Shown piece after piece: positions 26,082 to 34,672 of a stretch of DNA of 40,535 nt. The position numbers were made by a program, and so were the translations under genes. The stretch lies in NCBI RefSeq assembly GCF_003194385.1, contig NZ_LAPT01000097.1:1-40535 (forward strand), in the 5' to 3' direction. The notes under the pieces are model-generated. The model did not search any database. It was not told the DNA's origin and saw only the letters and a program-made list of their open reading frames with translations. The DNA comes from Pokkaliibacter plantistimulans (GTDB taxonomy: Bacteria > Pseudomonadota > Gammaproteobacteria > Pseudomonadales > Balneatricaceae). Every line of letters starts with the position of its first letter. Positions within the stretch are counted from its first letter, which is position 1.

Positions 26082-26114
26082 AAAAGCGCCTTCTTTGGAA
26101 GGCGCTTTTGTTTT
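26082..26114 (+). terminator. Rho-independent terminator after mntH
   Basis: A perfect 12-bp stem (AAAAGCGCCTTC / GAAGGCGCTTTT) with a 4-nt loop is followed by GTTTT. It would stop or thin out transcription from mntH into mntR. Confidence 0.88.
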
Positions 26115-26197
26115 AAGGTGTCAGGTCCGTGAGCAGATGATTGGCAACCGTCATTGCTGGAGCCGCAGCGGTACCGATGACAGGTAGCAGGAAGAAC

Positions 26198-26614
26198 ATG
26201 ACAGAACCACATCGTTATGCCCCGTTTGAGCGGGTGCGCCAGGACCACCAGAGAGAGTTGGTGGAAGACTATGTCGAAGAGATCGCGTACCTCCACCAGC
26301 TGCACGGTGAAGCCCGCGCCAGTGATCTGGCTGAGCGTCTCGGCGTGACCGCAGCGGCTGTTTCTAAAGTGGTCACCAAACTCAAGCGTGACGGTTTTGT
26401 CGAGGCCCGCCCTTACCGTGGCATATTTCTGACTGAGGAAGGTCAGGAGCTGGCGGTGAAGGTCGCCGAGCGCCATCAAGTGGTGCTGTCGATGCTGATG
26501 GCACTGGGCGTGTCAGAAGAAGCCGCGTATGCCGACTCCGAAGGGATAGAGCATCACTGTAGTGATGAAACAGTGGCCGCCATGCGCCGCTATCTCGATT
26601 CCCTCGCTAGCTGA
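26198..26614 (+). CDS. mntR: MntR, manganese-responsive DtxR-family repressor
   Basis: The 138-residue regulator matches the E. coli MntR layout. A winged helix (about 35-75, ARASDLAERLGVTAAAVSKVV) is followed by a metal-binding and dimerisation region with RHQVVLSMLMALGVSEE and DSEGIEHHCSDET, which holds the family's Glu/His metal ligands. ATG 26198 is chosen because AGGAAG sits just upstream and the longer frame from 26141 adds residues with no family match. With manganese bound it should repress mntH. It lies beyond the mntH terminator; no promoter of its own was identified, so limited read-through is possible. Confidence 0.92.
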   Translation: MTEPHRYAPFERVRQDHQRELVEDYVEEIAYLHQLHGEARASDLAERLGVTAAAVSKVVTKLKRDGFVEARPYRGIFLTEEGQELAVKVAERHQVVLSMLMALGVSEEAAYADSEGIEHHCSDETVAAMRRYLDSLAS

Positions 26615-26655
26615 GTTTCCCCTGTATTATCTTTTGCTGGTTGGACTACTAATGA

Positions 26656-27954
26656 CTAATGGTAGCTGTCCAACCAGAACAACCCAGCCCAAATAAGCGG
26701 TAGCAGCATCAGGAAGAACGGTGCCTGTGCCCGCCATATCTGCTTACTACGCACCCCATATCGTAACGCCAGCATCAGGTTCATGCCCGACAAAGGGCTG
26801 GAACCCGACCCCATTGCCCACGAACTCAGAAACATGAAGCCCAGCATGTTCGGGTTCGGTTGTAACGGCAGCAGTATGGGGCTCAAGACAGCGACGCTGA
26901 TCATGGCATGAACACCAGACCATGCCAGTATCAGGATAAAGGGGAACAAAATACTGGCTTCCAATGCGCCAAAGTGGTGCAAAGGTAAGCTGAATCCGGT
27001 TTGCTGGGTAATCAGTGTCAAACCAACGCTCAGCACCCCGGCGGCCAGAAAGAGGGCCAGTTCTCCTCCCATGCGCCCCAGTCCAGCACTGACATGCTGC
27101 GTTATTGCAGGGAAACAGCTACTGCGCTGTCTGATGCCGCTCAACGCCAGCGCTACGCTCGGTGCAAGGATGGTAATCAGCAAAGTAACGGACAGCTGAG
27201 GGCTCCATTGATGTGCAGCGATCACCAGGGCGGCAAGACCAACGGGAAGCGACAACCCCTGTCGGTTCAGGGGATAGCCCTGAAAGTCTGCTGCATCCTG
27301 GCGCAAATGCCACCAGCTCAGTATCAATGCACATACGGCGATAACCGCACCCACCGGAAATACCTGAGCAAAGGACATCCCGGGGGCAGACAACAGCGAA
27401 ACGTTCATGGCCACAAAGAAAGGCGACCACAGTGCAGCAAAGGTGAAGCCACGGCCGATCACCAGCACCTGTTTCAGTGTGAGCTGACTGCTGCGAGCCA
27501 TACGGTCACCCATGATCGCGAGGATGGAGAGGTTGAGTACGGCACCCAGCAGATGTGCCGCCGCCAGTGTAGAACCAATGGCACGGCGGCCGCTGGGCAG
27601 TGCTTCCTCACTGCGGCTGGCCAGTAAGCGCAGGAAACTGACCGCTACCAGCATGCAAAGCAGTGGTACGTAATTACCCAGCAGGCTGCTCCAGGGGATG
27701 CGGGCGCCAAGACCTGCAGAAATAACCACGCAGACTACACCGATTGTCATTAATATCAGGCATTGTTGGCGATTAACGGGTGGCAACGCTGGCCAGACCA
27801 GTAGCAACGCCAGCCATGCCGCAATACTGGGAGCCAGGCTCTCGCTGCTGGTCAGATGTTGTAGTAGAAAGGTGACGAGCATGATGACGAGACTGAACCC
27901 GGTCAAGCCAGAGCGATGACGCGATATCAGAGAAAACAGGAATTGTATTTGCAT
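26656..27954 (-). CDS. Multi-span inner-membrane protein, probable ion or organic-acid transporter
   Basis: The 432-residue protein has roughly eleven to twelve hydrophobic segments and no signal peptide. The C-terminal part contains a SGVHAMISVAVLSPILLP segment and a GSGSSPLSGMNLMLALRYG segment. Small-residue-rich hairpins of this kind recall the ion-transporter superfamily (CitM/DctM/ArsB-like folds), but I cannot assign a family or substrate with confidence. It converges on mntR with only 41 nt between stops and is divergent from the transglutaminase-family gene. Confidence 0.75.
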   Translation of the reverse strand: MQIQFLFSLISRHRSGLTGFSLVIMLVTFLLQHLTSSESLAPSIAAWLALLLVWPALPPVNRQQCLILMTIGVVCVVISAGLGARIPWSSLLGNYVPLLCMLVAVSFLRLLASRSEEALPSGRRAIGSTLAAAHLLGAVLNLSILAIMGDRMARSSQLTLKQVLVIGRGFTFAALWSPFFVAMNVSLLSAPGMSFAQVFPVGAVIAVCALILSWWHLRQDAADFQGYPLNRQGLSLPVGLAALVIAAHQWSPQLSVTLLITILAPSVALALSGIRQRSSCFPAITQHVSAGLGRMGGELALFLAAGVLSVGLTLITQQTGFSLPLHHFGALEASILFPFILILAWSGVHAMISVAVLSPILLPLQPNPNMLGFMFLSSWAMGSGSSPLSGMNLMLALRYGVRSKQIWRAQAPFFLMLLPLIWAGLFWLDSYH

Positions 27955-28136
27955 GACTGCAGGGTGTGTCAGGAGGCAAGGGGGATGACCATTAAAGCAC
28001 GTTCAATCCTCGCCATGACAGCAGGCTCATGCTGAATAACAGCGTTCCGGAGCAGTCATCAGATGTTCCGTGGTTTCATTCTTTGCGTCAGCGATGACGC
28101 TTGCGCGATCTGCCCGGTCGATAAGGAAATGTCAGA

Positions 28137-31100
28137 ATGACAATACGTGTAGCCATCCAGCACAAGACATCCTACAAGTTTGACCGCCATGTGGGGGTGG
28201 GGCCTCATGTGTTGCGCCTCCGCCCAGCCAGTCATAGCCGTACCAAGATTCATGGCTACTCGCTGAAGGTCAAACCGGAATCGCATTTCATCAACTGGCA
28301 GCAGGATCCCTACGGCAACTTTCTGGCTCGTCTGGTGTTCCCGGAACCAACCACCGAGCTGAGCTTTGAAGTCGAAGTGATTGCCGATATGACGGTCATC
28401 AACCCCTTCGACTTCTTTATCGAAGAATATGCCGAAACCTTCCCGTTCCGTTATGACAAGCAGCTGCACAAGGAGCTGATGCCCTATCTCGAAGTCACCG
28501 AAACCGGCCCTCGTCTGACGGCGTGGATGGAGCGGCAGCTGCCCAGAGAGGAGATGTCGACCATTGACTATCTGGTGCATGTCAATCGTGTGCTGCAGGA
28601 AGACATCGGCTACGGCATTCGTCTGGAGCCGGGCATCCAGAGTTGCGAAGAGACCCTGGCGCTGTCAAAGGGTTCCTGTCGGGACACGGCCTGGTTGCTG
28701 GTGCAGATTCTGCGTCACAAGGGACTGGCTGCTCGTTTTGCTTCCGGTTATCTGGTGCAGCTGACATCGGATGTCAAAGCGCTGGATGGTCCTTCAGGCC
28801 CGGAGTCAGACTTTACTGATTTGCATGCATGGTGCGAAGTATTTGTACCCGGTGCGGGTTGGGTAGGGCTTGATCCTACTTCCGGCTTGCTGGCGGGAGA
28901 GGGGCACATCCCGTTGGCTTGTACGCCTGATCCTGTCTCTGCCGCCCCCATCACCGGCTTTACCGACAAATGTGAGGTGGAGTTTGACTACAGCAACGTG
29001 GTCACTCGTATTCATGAGGATCCGCGTGTTACCAAGCCGTATACCGACCATCAGTGGGAGTCGATTCTGGCGCTGGGGAATGCCGTGGATCAGGAACTAC
29101 TGGACGGTGATGTACGCCTGACCATGGGCGGTGAGCCTACTTTCGTTTCCATCGATGACATGGATTCTCCGCAGTGGAATACCGAGGCGCTGGGTGAAGA
29201 TAAGCTGCGACTGGCTAAGGATCTGCTGCTGCGCCTGCGCAATCGTTTTGCGCCGGGTGGGTTGCTGCACTACGGCCAGGGCAAGTGGTACCCGGGGGAA
29301 GAGATTCCCCGATGGGCGCTGGGCTGCTTCTGGCGTACGGATGGACAGGCATTGTGGCAGGACCCGCAATGGCTGGCGCGTGTGGACAAAAATTATGGTC
29401 TGAAGACTACTGATGCTGAGCGATTCGTGCAGCAGCTTTGCCAGAATTTGGGGGTGCGTTCAGATTTTGTGCTGCCGGGCTACGAAGATGCGCTTTATTA
29501 CCTCTGGCGTGAGCAATCGCTGCCAGACAACATTGATCCGGTCAATGCGGATTTGTCTGACGATATGGAGCGTCGCCGCCTGGCACGCCTGCTGTCCGAG
29601 CAGGGGCTGAACACCCCCACAGGCTACGTGTTGCCTTTGGCATGGAATTATTTTGAACAATGCTGGCGCTCCAGCGACTGGCAGCTGCGGGCAGGGCGCC
29701 TGACGCTGGTACCTGGTGACTCACCCATGGGGCTGCGGCTGCCTCTGGGGTCTTTGCCACACATAGAAGAAGAGGAGCGCGAGCTGGAGCCTGAGGTTGA
29801 TCCTTTCGCTCCCAAGCCAGAGTTACTCCCCCCCGGCGGCACGTTGTATGCCCAGACTCATGCTGCAACGGGGCAGAATGGCTTCTCTGCAAGTAAGTCG
29901 ACCCTGAAAATCACCCGCGATGTTGTGCGCACAGCGCTATGTGTTGAAGTGCGAAATGGTCGTCTGTATCTGTTCCTGCCGCCGATGCAGCATCTGGAGC
30001 ATTTCGTCGGTCTGATTGAAGCCATTGAACTCAGCGCCGCCGAGCTGAAGCTGCCTGTCGTTCTTGAAGGTTATGAACCTCCCCGTGACTTCCGGCTGCA
30101 GAAGTTGCTGGTAACGCCTGACCCCGGTGTCATCGAGGTGAATATTCATCCGGCCAAAAGCTGGCAGGAACTGGTGGACAACACCACCTCACTGTATGAA
30201 GAGGCACATCAGTGCCGTCTGGGAACTGAGAAGTTCATGCTGGACGGCCTGCATTCAGGAACTGGCGGCGGTAATCACATTACATTGGGAGGCGCGACGC
30301 CAGCAGACAGCCCGTTACTACGTCGCCCAGACCTGTTGCGTAGTCTGGTCACTTACTGGCAACACCATCCCGGTTTGTCCTATCTGTTCTCTGGCAAGTT
30401 TATTGGGCCAACCAGTCAGGCTCCCCGTGTAGATGAAGGGCGGGATGAGTTGCTCTACGAGCTGGAGGTGGCCTTCAAGGAAATGCCTGAGGGGCTATGT
30501 GACAAACCCTGGCTGATCGACCGCCTGATGCGTAACCTGCTGGTGGACATTACCGGTAACACGCACCGCTCCGAATTCTGTATCGACAAACTCTATGCTC
30601 CCGGATCATCTACCGGGCGTCTGGGATTGTTGGAATTCCGTGGGTTTGAAATGCCTCCGCATAGCCGTATGGCGTTGGTGCAGGTGCTGCTGTTGCGCTG
30701 TCTGGTGGCGCGCTTCTGGCAGAAACCCTATACCGGCAAACTGATTCGCTGGGGCACTCAGCTGCATGACCGTTTTATGCTGCCACATTATGTGTGGTCG
30801 GATATTCGTGATGTGGTTGCTGATCTCAATCAGCATGGCTATCCCTTCCAGCTTGACTGGCTGGCGCCCTTCGAGGAGTTCCGCTTCCCTCATTATGGCA
30901 ATGTGCAGGTGGATGATATCAATCTGGAGCTGCGCTGGGCGGTGGAGCCATGGCATGTGCTGGGTGAAGAGATCAGCAGCTTCGGCACCGCCCGCTATGT
31001 AGACTCAACCGTCGAACGATTACAGGTGAAAGTGCGCGGTGTTACTGGTGAGCGTTATGTGGTGGCCTGTAATGGCCGACGTGTACCCTTGCGCGAAACC

Positions 31101-31496
31101 GGACGCCACGGTGAACTGGTGGCCGGGGTACGCTATCGGGCATGGCAGGCACCTTCGGCGTTGCATCCTACAATTGGGGTACATACGCCGCTGACCTTTG
31201 ACATCATCGATACCTGGAACGGACGTTCGATCGGTGGCTGCACCTACCACGTATCTCATCCAGGTGGGCGCAGCTATGACACCTTCCCGGTGAATGCCAA
31301 CGAAGCCGAAGCGCGCAGGGTTAATCGTTATTGGGATCACGGACACACTCAGGGACCTATTACACCGCCACCGGCGTTGGGCGGACTGCGGCAATTCTAT
31401 GCCAGTGAACATCCGCCTCGGCCTATGGCGCCCCCCGCGGAAGAAACTACCTACGAGTATCCGTTTACCTTGGATTTGCGTCGCAAGCCAGATTAA
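28137..31496 (+). CDS. Large transglutaminase-family protein with DUF2126
   Basis: The 1,119-residue cytoplasmic protein has an N-terminal bacterial transglutaminase beta region (MTIRVAIQHKTSYKFDRHVGVGPHVLRLRPA start). A transglutaminase-like catalytic core follows with the complete triad: C181 in KGSCRDTAWLL, H230 in DLHAWCEVF and D246 in GLDPTSG. From about 290 to the end it matches the DUF2126 type (LTMGGEPTFVS, YGQGKWYPGE, GNTHRSEFCIDKLY, GLLEFRGFEMPPH). Family members usually sit beside an alpha-E domain protein and a circularly permuted ATP-grasp protein and are thought to make or modify peptides. Neither partner is here, so the substrate is open. The start is supported by AAGGA 9 nt upstream. 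It is not LapG, which is much smaller and exported. Confidence 0.9.
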   Translation: MTIRVAIQHKTSYKFDRHVGVGPHVLRLRPASHSRTKIHGYSLKVKPESHFINWQQDPYGNFLARLVFPEPTTELSFEVEVIADMTVINPFDFFIEEYAETFPFRYDKQLHKELMPYLEVTETGPRLTAWMERQLPREEMSTIDYLVHVNRVLQEDIGYGIRLEPGIQSCEETLALSKGSCRDTAWLLVQILRHKGLAARFASGYLVQLTSDVKALDGPSGPESDFTDLHAWCEVFVPGAGWVGLDPTSGLLAGEGHIPLACTPDPVSAAPITGFTDKCEVEFDYSNVVTRIHEDPRVTKPYTDHQWESILALGNAVDQELLDGDVRLTMGGEPTFVSIDDMDSPQWNTEALGEDKLRLAKDLLLRLRNRFAPGGLLHYGQGKWYPGEEIPRWALGCFWRTDGQALWQDPQWLARVDKNYGLKTTDAERFVQQLCQNLGVRSDFVLPGYEDALYYLWREQSLPDNIDPVNADLSDDMERRRLARLLSEQGLNTPTGYVLPLAWNYFEQCWRSSDWQLRAGRLTLVPGDSPMGLRLPLGSLPHIEEEERELEPEVDPFAPKPELLPPGGTLYAQTHAATGQNGFSASKSTLKITRDVVRTALCVEVRNGRLYLFLPPMQHLEHFVGLIEAIELSAAELKLPVVLEGYEPPRDFRLQKLLVTPDPGVIEVNIHPAKSWQELVDNTTSLYEEAHQCRLGTEKFMLDGLHSGTGGGNHITLGGATPADSPLLRRPDLLRSLVTYWQHHPGLSYLFSGKFIGPTSQAPRVDEGRDELLYELEVAFKEMPEGLCDKPWLIDRLMRNLLVDITGNTHRSEFCIDKLYAPGSSTGRLGLLEFRGFEMPPHSRMALVQVLLLRCLVARFWQKPYTGKLIRWGTQLHDRFMLPHYVWSDIRDVVADLNQHGYPFQLDWLAPFEEFRFPHYGNVQVDDINLELRWAVEPWHVLGEEISSFGTARYVDSTVERLQVKVRGVTGERYVVACNGRRVPLRETGRHGELVAGVRYRAWQAPSALHPTIGVHTPLTFDIIDTWNGRSIGGCTYHVSHPGGRSYDTFPVNANEAEARRVNRYWDHGHTQGPITPPPALGGLRQFYASEHPPRPMAPPAEETTYEYPFTLDLRRKPD

Positions 31497-31501
31497 GGGC
31501 T

Positions 31502-31518
31502 CCTCACATATAGTGAGG
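31502..31518 (+). terminator. Small hairpin directly after the DUF2126 gene
   Basis: CCTCAC and GTGAGG form a 6-bp stem with a 5-nt loop, 5 nt after the stop codon. No T-run follows, so it is a weak terminator candidate or a 3' end-protecting structure. Confidence 0.35.
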
Positions 31519-31535
31519 TAACAGTTAATAGAACT

Positions 31536-31580
31536 AAGCCCGCTGCCTTATTATCGGTTCAGATAATAGGCAGCGGGCTT
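31536..31580. repeat. Long imperfect hairpin in the 31497-31719 gap
   Basis: The left arm (31536-31555, AAGCCCGCTGCC then TTATTATC) and the right arm (31562-31580, GATAATA then GGCAGCGGGCTT) pair over 19 bp with one bulged T and a 6-nt loop. Neither strand has a clear T-run. It could be a convergent terminator between the DUF2126 gene and the small ORF at 31720, or one copy of a dispersed palindromic repeat. The rest of the gap shows no gene. Confidence 0.6.
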
Positions 31581-31719
31581 GGTCATTTACTGGGGCGGAT
31601 CAGTTTTCTGGCGGCAGCAAGCGGATGCTTGAAGGTGCTGTGTTTATCAGGTGCCCTCAACCCACAGGTGATGACTGCCTTTTCATCAAGATTCCATAGC
31701 GTTCGTTGATGTTATTTCA

Positions 31720-31962
31720 CTACTCTTCTGGCTGGTTTGGCTCAAAGCGTTTAGCGGCATGATGCAATGCCCCGCTGAGCTTATCGACCTGATGCGTTAT
31801 CTGTTGCAACTCTTCATGGACCGCATTAGCAATGGCCGATTCGATTAGCCATTGCAGTTCCAGCATATGTTTCTGACCGATATGGGTCGCAGCGCTGGCA
31901 CTGATAATACGGCTGAATGATTCCACAACCCGCTGGGCGTGCTCCTTGGGTGGGTGGTTCAT
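31720..31962 (-). CDS. Small helical protein coupled to ppk2
   Basis: I do not recognise this 80-residue protein. It is predicted to be almost wholly helical (VESFSRIISASAATHIG, then QWLIESAIANAVHEELQQITHQ), with no signal peptide or membrane helix. The heptad-like C-terminal half could form a coiled coil. Its ATG overlaps the ppk2 stop codon as ATGA, so translation is probably coupled. This suggests a partner or accessory subunit of the polyphosphate kinase, perhaps a phasin-like or granule-associated protein, but that is inference. Confidence 0.75.
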   Translation of the reverse strand: MNHPPKEHAQRVVESFSRIISASAATHIGQKHMLELQWLIESAIANAVHEELQQITHQVDKLSGALHHAAKRFEPNQPEE

Positions 31963-32954
31963 GTTGGCGTCTCCTGCTGTTCGGGTAACAGATCTGCCGG
32001 AATGGGAAGATCTTCCTCGCTGGGATACTCCTCGTTGGATTCCCCTTCCATATTTTCGTGATCCTGAACTTCGCAGGCGCGGCCCACAATCAGAGGGTCG
32101 GCGGGCTGGACGATGTCGAGATCTTTTCCGGGGTAATCCAGCTGACTGAGGATAAAGCGCATGGCGTTGATGCGGGCCCGTTTCTTGTCATCCGATTTGA
32201 CGACCGTCCAGGGAGCATCGGCCGTGTCGGTGTAGAAGAACATAGCCTCTTTGGCTTCCGTATAGGCATCCCACTTGTTCAGCGATGACAGGTCGATGGG
32301 GCTGAGCTTCCACTGTTTCAGAGGGTCATGGCGACGGTCTTCAAAGCGCTTCAGTTGCTCCTTGCGGCTGACCGAGAACCACAGCTTGAACAGTCGGATA
32401 CCACTGCGCACCCACATGCGCTCCAGCTCTGGCGCTTCACGCATGAACTCCAGATATTCGAGAGGAGTACAGAAGCCCATCACTCGTTCCACACCCGCAC
32501 GGTTGTACCAGGAGCGGTCAAACAGTACGACTTCACCTGCCGTAGGAAGGTGATGTACATAGCGTTGGAAATACCATTGGCCACGTTCCACTTCATTGGG
32601 CTTTTCCAGGGCGACCACTCGCGCTCCCCTGGGGTTGAGATGCTCCATGAAGCGCTTGATGGTCCCTCCCTTGCCAGCGGCATCACGCCCCTCAAAAAGG
32701 ATGATCACGCGCTGGCCCGTTTCCTTGGCCCAGCTCTGCATTTTCAGCAGTTCGATTTGCAGCAACTGCTTGGTATGTTCGTACTCGCGGGTGGTCATCT
32801 CCTTTGCATAGGGATACTTGTCGTTCACCACCTTGCGGTTAGCCTTTTTCCTGAACTCCTTGGTTCCGTGATCAACGGCCAGCTCGGCTTTTTCTCTGGC
32901 AGGATGATGATGCCTGGCATCGGCAGTGGATTTTTCATCTTGTTGTTTGGACAT
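31959..32954 (-). CDS. ppk2: Polyphosphate kinase 2 family protein
   Basis: The 331-residue PPK2-type enzyme moves phosphate between polyphosphate and nucleoside phosphates. Walker A is GRDAAGKGG (89-97) and the lid/Walker B region contains LFDRSWYNRAGVE (D146, R147). The helical N-terminus and a single domain of this length fit PPK2 class I. Class I enzymes mainly make NTP from NDP; the exact nucleotide preference cannot be read here. The acidic C-terminal tail (about 300-331, rich in Glu and Pro) is variable in the family. GGAGG lies just before the ATG. It is downstream of panE (73-nt gap) and overlaps the small ORF at 31720 by 4 nt. Confidence 0.93.
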   Translation of the reverse strand: MSKQQDEKSTADARHHHPAREKAELAVDHGTKEFRKKANRKVVNDKYPYAKEMTTREYEHTKQLLQIELLKMQSWAKETGQRVIILFEGRDAAGKGGTIKRFMEHLNPRGARVVALEKPNEVERGQWYFQRYVHHLPTAGEVVLFDRSWYNRAGVERVMGFCTPLEYLEFMREAPELERMWVRSGIRLFKLWFSVSRKEQLKRFEDRRHDPLKQWKLSPIDLSSLNKWDAYTEAKEAMFFYTDTADAPWTVVKSDDKKRARINAMRFILSQLDYPGKDLDIVQPADPLIVGRACEVQDHENMEGESNEEYPSEEDLPIPADLLPEQQETPT

Positions 32955-33027
32955 ACAGCCTCCTTTTGCTTGAGTCTAGTCAATCCTTCGCGTTCTGGCC
33001 TTGCAGCAGGTCAAAGGCAGGGTGAGA

Positions 33028-33936
33028 TCATGCCGAGCCGGAGTGGACCATGAAACGCGTCATGACCTCTTCATGGGCCGGGCAGGTTATGCCGAGCTGC
33101 TGCGATTTGCGCAGGATATAGCCGGTAATGGCATCGATCTCGGTTGGTTTGTTGTTGAGCACGTCCTGGCGCATGGATGAAATATTGGCTGCAGTACGTT
33201 CAGCAATGCTCCTGACCAGCGGCCAGAGGCCATCTGCGGGGAGAGGGATAACCAGTTGATGCATGATGGCAGTCAGTTCTGTACACAGTGCCTGCATCAG
33301 CGCAAGCGCCTCGGTGTTCTGCAGCAGTTCGCCATTCTTGCAGTTATAGAGCACGGTCAGAGGATTGATAGCGCTGTTGACGGCAAGTTTGTGCCAGAGG
33401 CGAACCTGCATATCGTCACACCATTGAGCTTCCCAGGCAGAGGAAAGCAGCGGTGTCATGGTCTGTGGTGCTGTGCTCGGTTGCCAGGTGCCCCAATAGC
33501 ATTGTCCCCAGCCTGAATGGACCACATGATCAGCGCGGGTACGGTAAGCACCGTGTGAGATGGTACCGAGAATAAGTGGGTTGTCGGGGAAGGTCTGCAT
33601 CATCCACTCATGCATGCCCATGCCGTTCTGCAATAGCAACAAGGTGGTCTGGGGCGTGATATAAGGCAGTAAAGGCGCCAGTGCACGCTCGGTTGCGTAG
33701 GTCTTAGTGCAGATCAGCAGATGGTCGAGGGGGGCTTTCAGCTCTGCAGCACACAGGAGTTGTACTGCAACCTTCTGGCGCTGTTGCTGATACTGGTAGT
33801 CAAGTTGTTCAGCCTGCCAGTCAGCGCGGCGTGCAGGGGAGCTCAGAATTAATCGGGGGCTGATGTCATGCTCAGCCAGCAGACGTGCCATCAGGCAGCC
33901 TACTGAGCCGGCGCCTAGAATGTGCCATTGCGTCAC
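33028..33936 (-). CDS. panE: 2-dehydropantoate 2-reductase (ketopantoate reductase)
   Basis: The 302-residue NADPH-dependent enzyme reduces ketopantoate to pantoate in pantothenate and CoA synthesis. The N-terminal Rossmann loop is GAGSVG (8-13). The catalytic lysine is K183 in [16 protein letters not shown] and the substrate-region glutamate is E266 in [14 protein letters not shown]. The start is GTG 33936 with AAGGAAG 6 nt upstream. It is divergent from yajQ (69-nt gap) and probably leads a panE-ppk2-small ORF transcript. Confidence 0.92.
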   Translation of the reverse strand: MTQWHILGAGSVGCLMARLLAEHDISPRLILSSPARRADWQAEQLDYQYQQQRQKVAVQLLCAAELKAPLDHLLICTKTYATERALAPLLPYITPQTTLLLLQNGMGMHEWMMQTFPDNPLILGTISHGAYRTRADHVVHSGWGQCYWGTWQPSTAPQTMTPLLSSAWEAQWCDDMQVRLWHKLAVNSAINPLTVLYNCKNGELLQNTEALALMQALCTELTAIMHQLVIPLPADGLWPLVRSIAERTAANISSMRQDVLNNKPTEIDAITGYILRKSQQLGITCPAHEEVMTRFMVHSGSA

Positions 33937-34005
33937 AGGTGTCTTCCTTTGCGATACCGGGGTGTTTCAGTAGAATGCCCGGCAACGAATGAACGAGGGA
34001 TTATT

Positions 34006-34491
34006 ATGCCGTCTTTTGATGTGGTCTCCGAACTGGATAAACACGAACTGTCCAATGCTCTGGACCAGGCCAACCGTGAAATCACCACGCGTTATGATTT
34101 CAAGGGTGTGGATGCTTCCTTTGAGTTGAAGGAAGAAGTCATCACCATGGTTGCCGAAGCTGAGTTCCAGTTGCAGCAGATGCTGGAAATCCTGCGTGGC
34201 AAGCTGGTCAATCGTAAGATCGATGTGCGTTGTCTGGAGGAAGGGGAGGTCGAAACGGCCAACCTGCGTTGCCGTCAACCTGTCACCGTCAAACAGGGTG
34301 TTGATCAGGCGCTGGCGAAAAAAATCGTCAAGATGATCAAGGATGCCAAGCTGAAGGTGCAGGCTCAAATTCAGGGCGAGCAGGTACGTGTAACGGGCAA
34401 AAAGCGTGATGATCTGCAGGAAGTGATCGCACTGCTGCGCGCTGCTCCGGATATTGAACTGCCGCTGCAGTTCACCAACTTCCGCGATTGA
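34006..34491 (+). CDS. yajQ: YajQ-family nucleotide-binding protein
   Basis: The 161-residue protein is a clear UPF0234/YajQ member: [18 protein letters not shown] start, [15 protein letters not shown], and [20 protein letters not shown]. The family folds as two small ferredoxin-like domains. Xanthomonas and Pseudomonas members bind cyclic-di-GMP and affect transcription of virulence and biofilm genes. ATG 34006 follows GAGGGA and matches the family start; the longer frame from 33922 runs into the panE promoter. A link to the adhesin locus is only a thematic possibility. Confidence 0.94.
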   Translation: MPSFDVVSELDKHELSNALDQANREITTRYDFKGVDASFELKEEVITMVAEAEFQLQQMLEILRGKLVNRKIDVRCLEEGEVETANLRCRQPVTVKQGVDQALAKKIVKMIKDAKLKVQAQIQGEQVRVTGKKRDDLQEVIALLRAAPDIELPLQFTNFRD

Positions 34492-34672
34492 TGGCTGTTT
34501 TCCACCGCTGACATCCAGTCTGCGCGATCAGGGCGATGTGTGATCACGTCGCCGTATTGTCTTTGGTCTTGGCATAAGGCATTACTCCACCTTACGTGAT
34601 GTGGCTGGTACAAAAAGTGCCTCATGTTCAGGTGTAGCTGTTTTATCCGGCAACTTAAAAAGGATCTGGAGT

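Noticed and set aside
26638-26676. Inverted repeat TGGTTGGAC/GTCCAACCA between mntR and the membrane protein gene as a terminator
   Set aside because: It has a 21-nt loop, lacks a T-run on both strands and overlaps the end of the membrane-protein coding sequence; it is not strong enough to call.
28137-31496. Idea that the transglutaminase-family protein is LapG, the adhesin-releasing protease
   Set aside because: LapG is a small exported cysteine protease of about 200-250 residues usually next to lapD. This protein is 1,119 residues, has no signal peptide and carries DUF2126.
33922-34005. Longer N-terminus for YajQ
   Set aside because: It would overlap panE and its promoter, lacks family similarity, and a good Shine-Dalgarno precedes ATG 34006.
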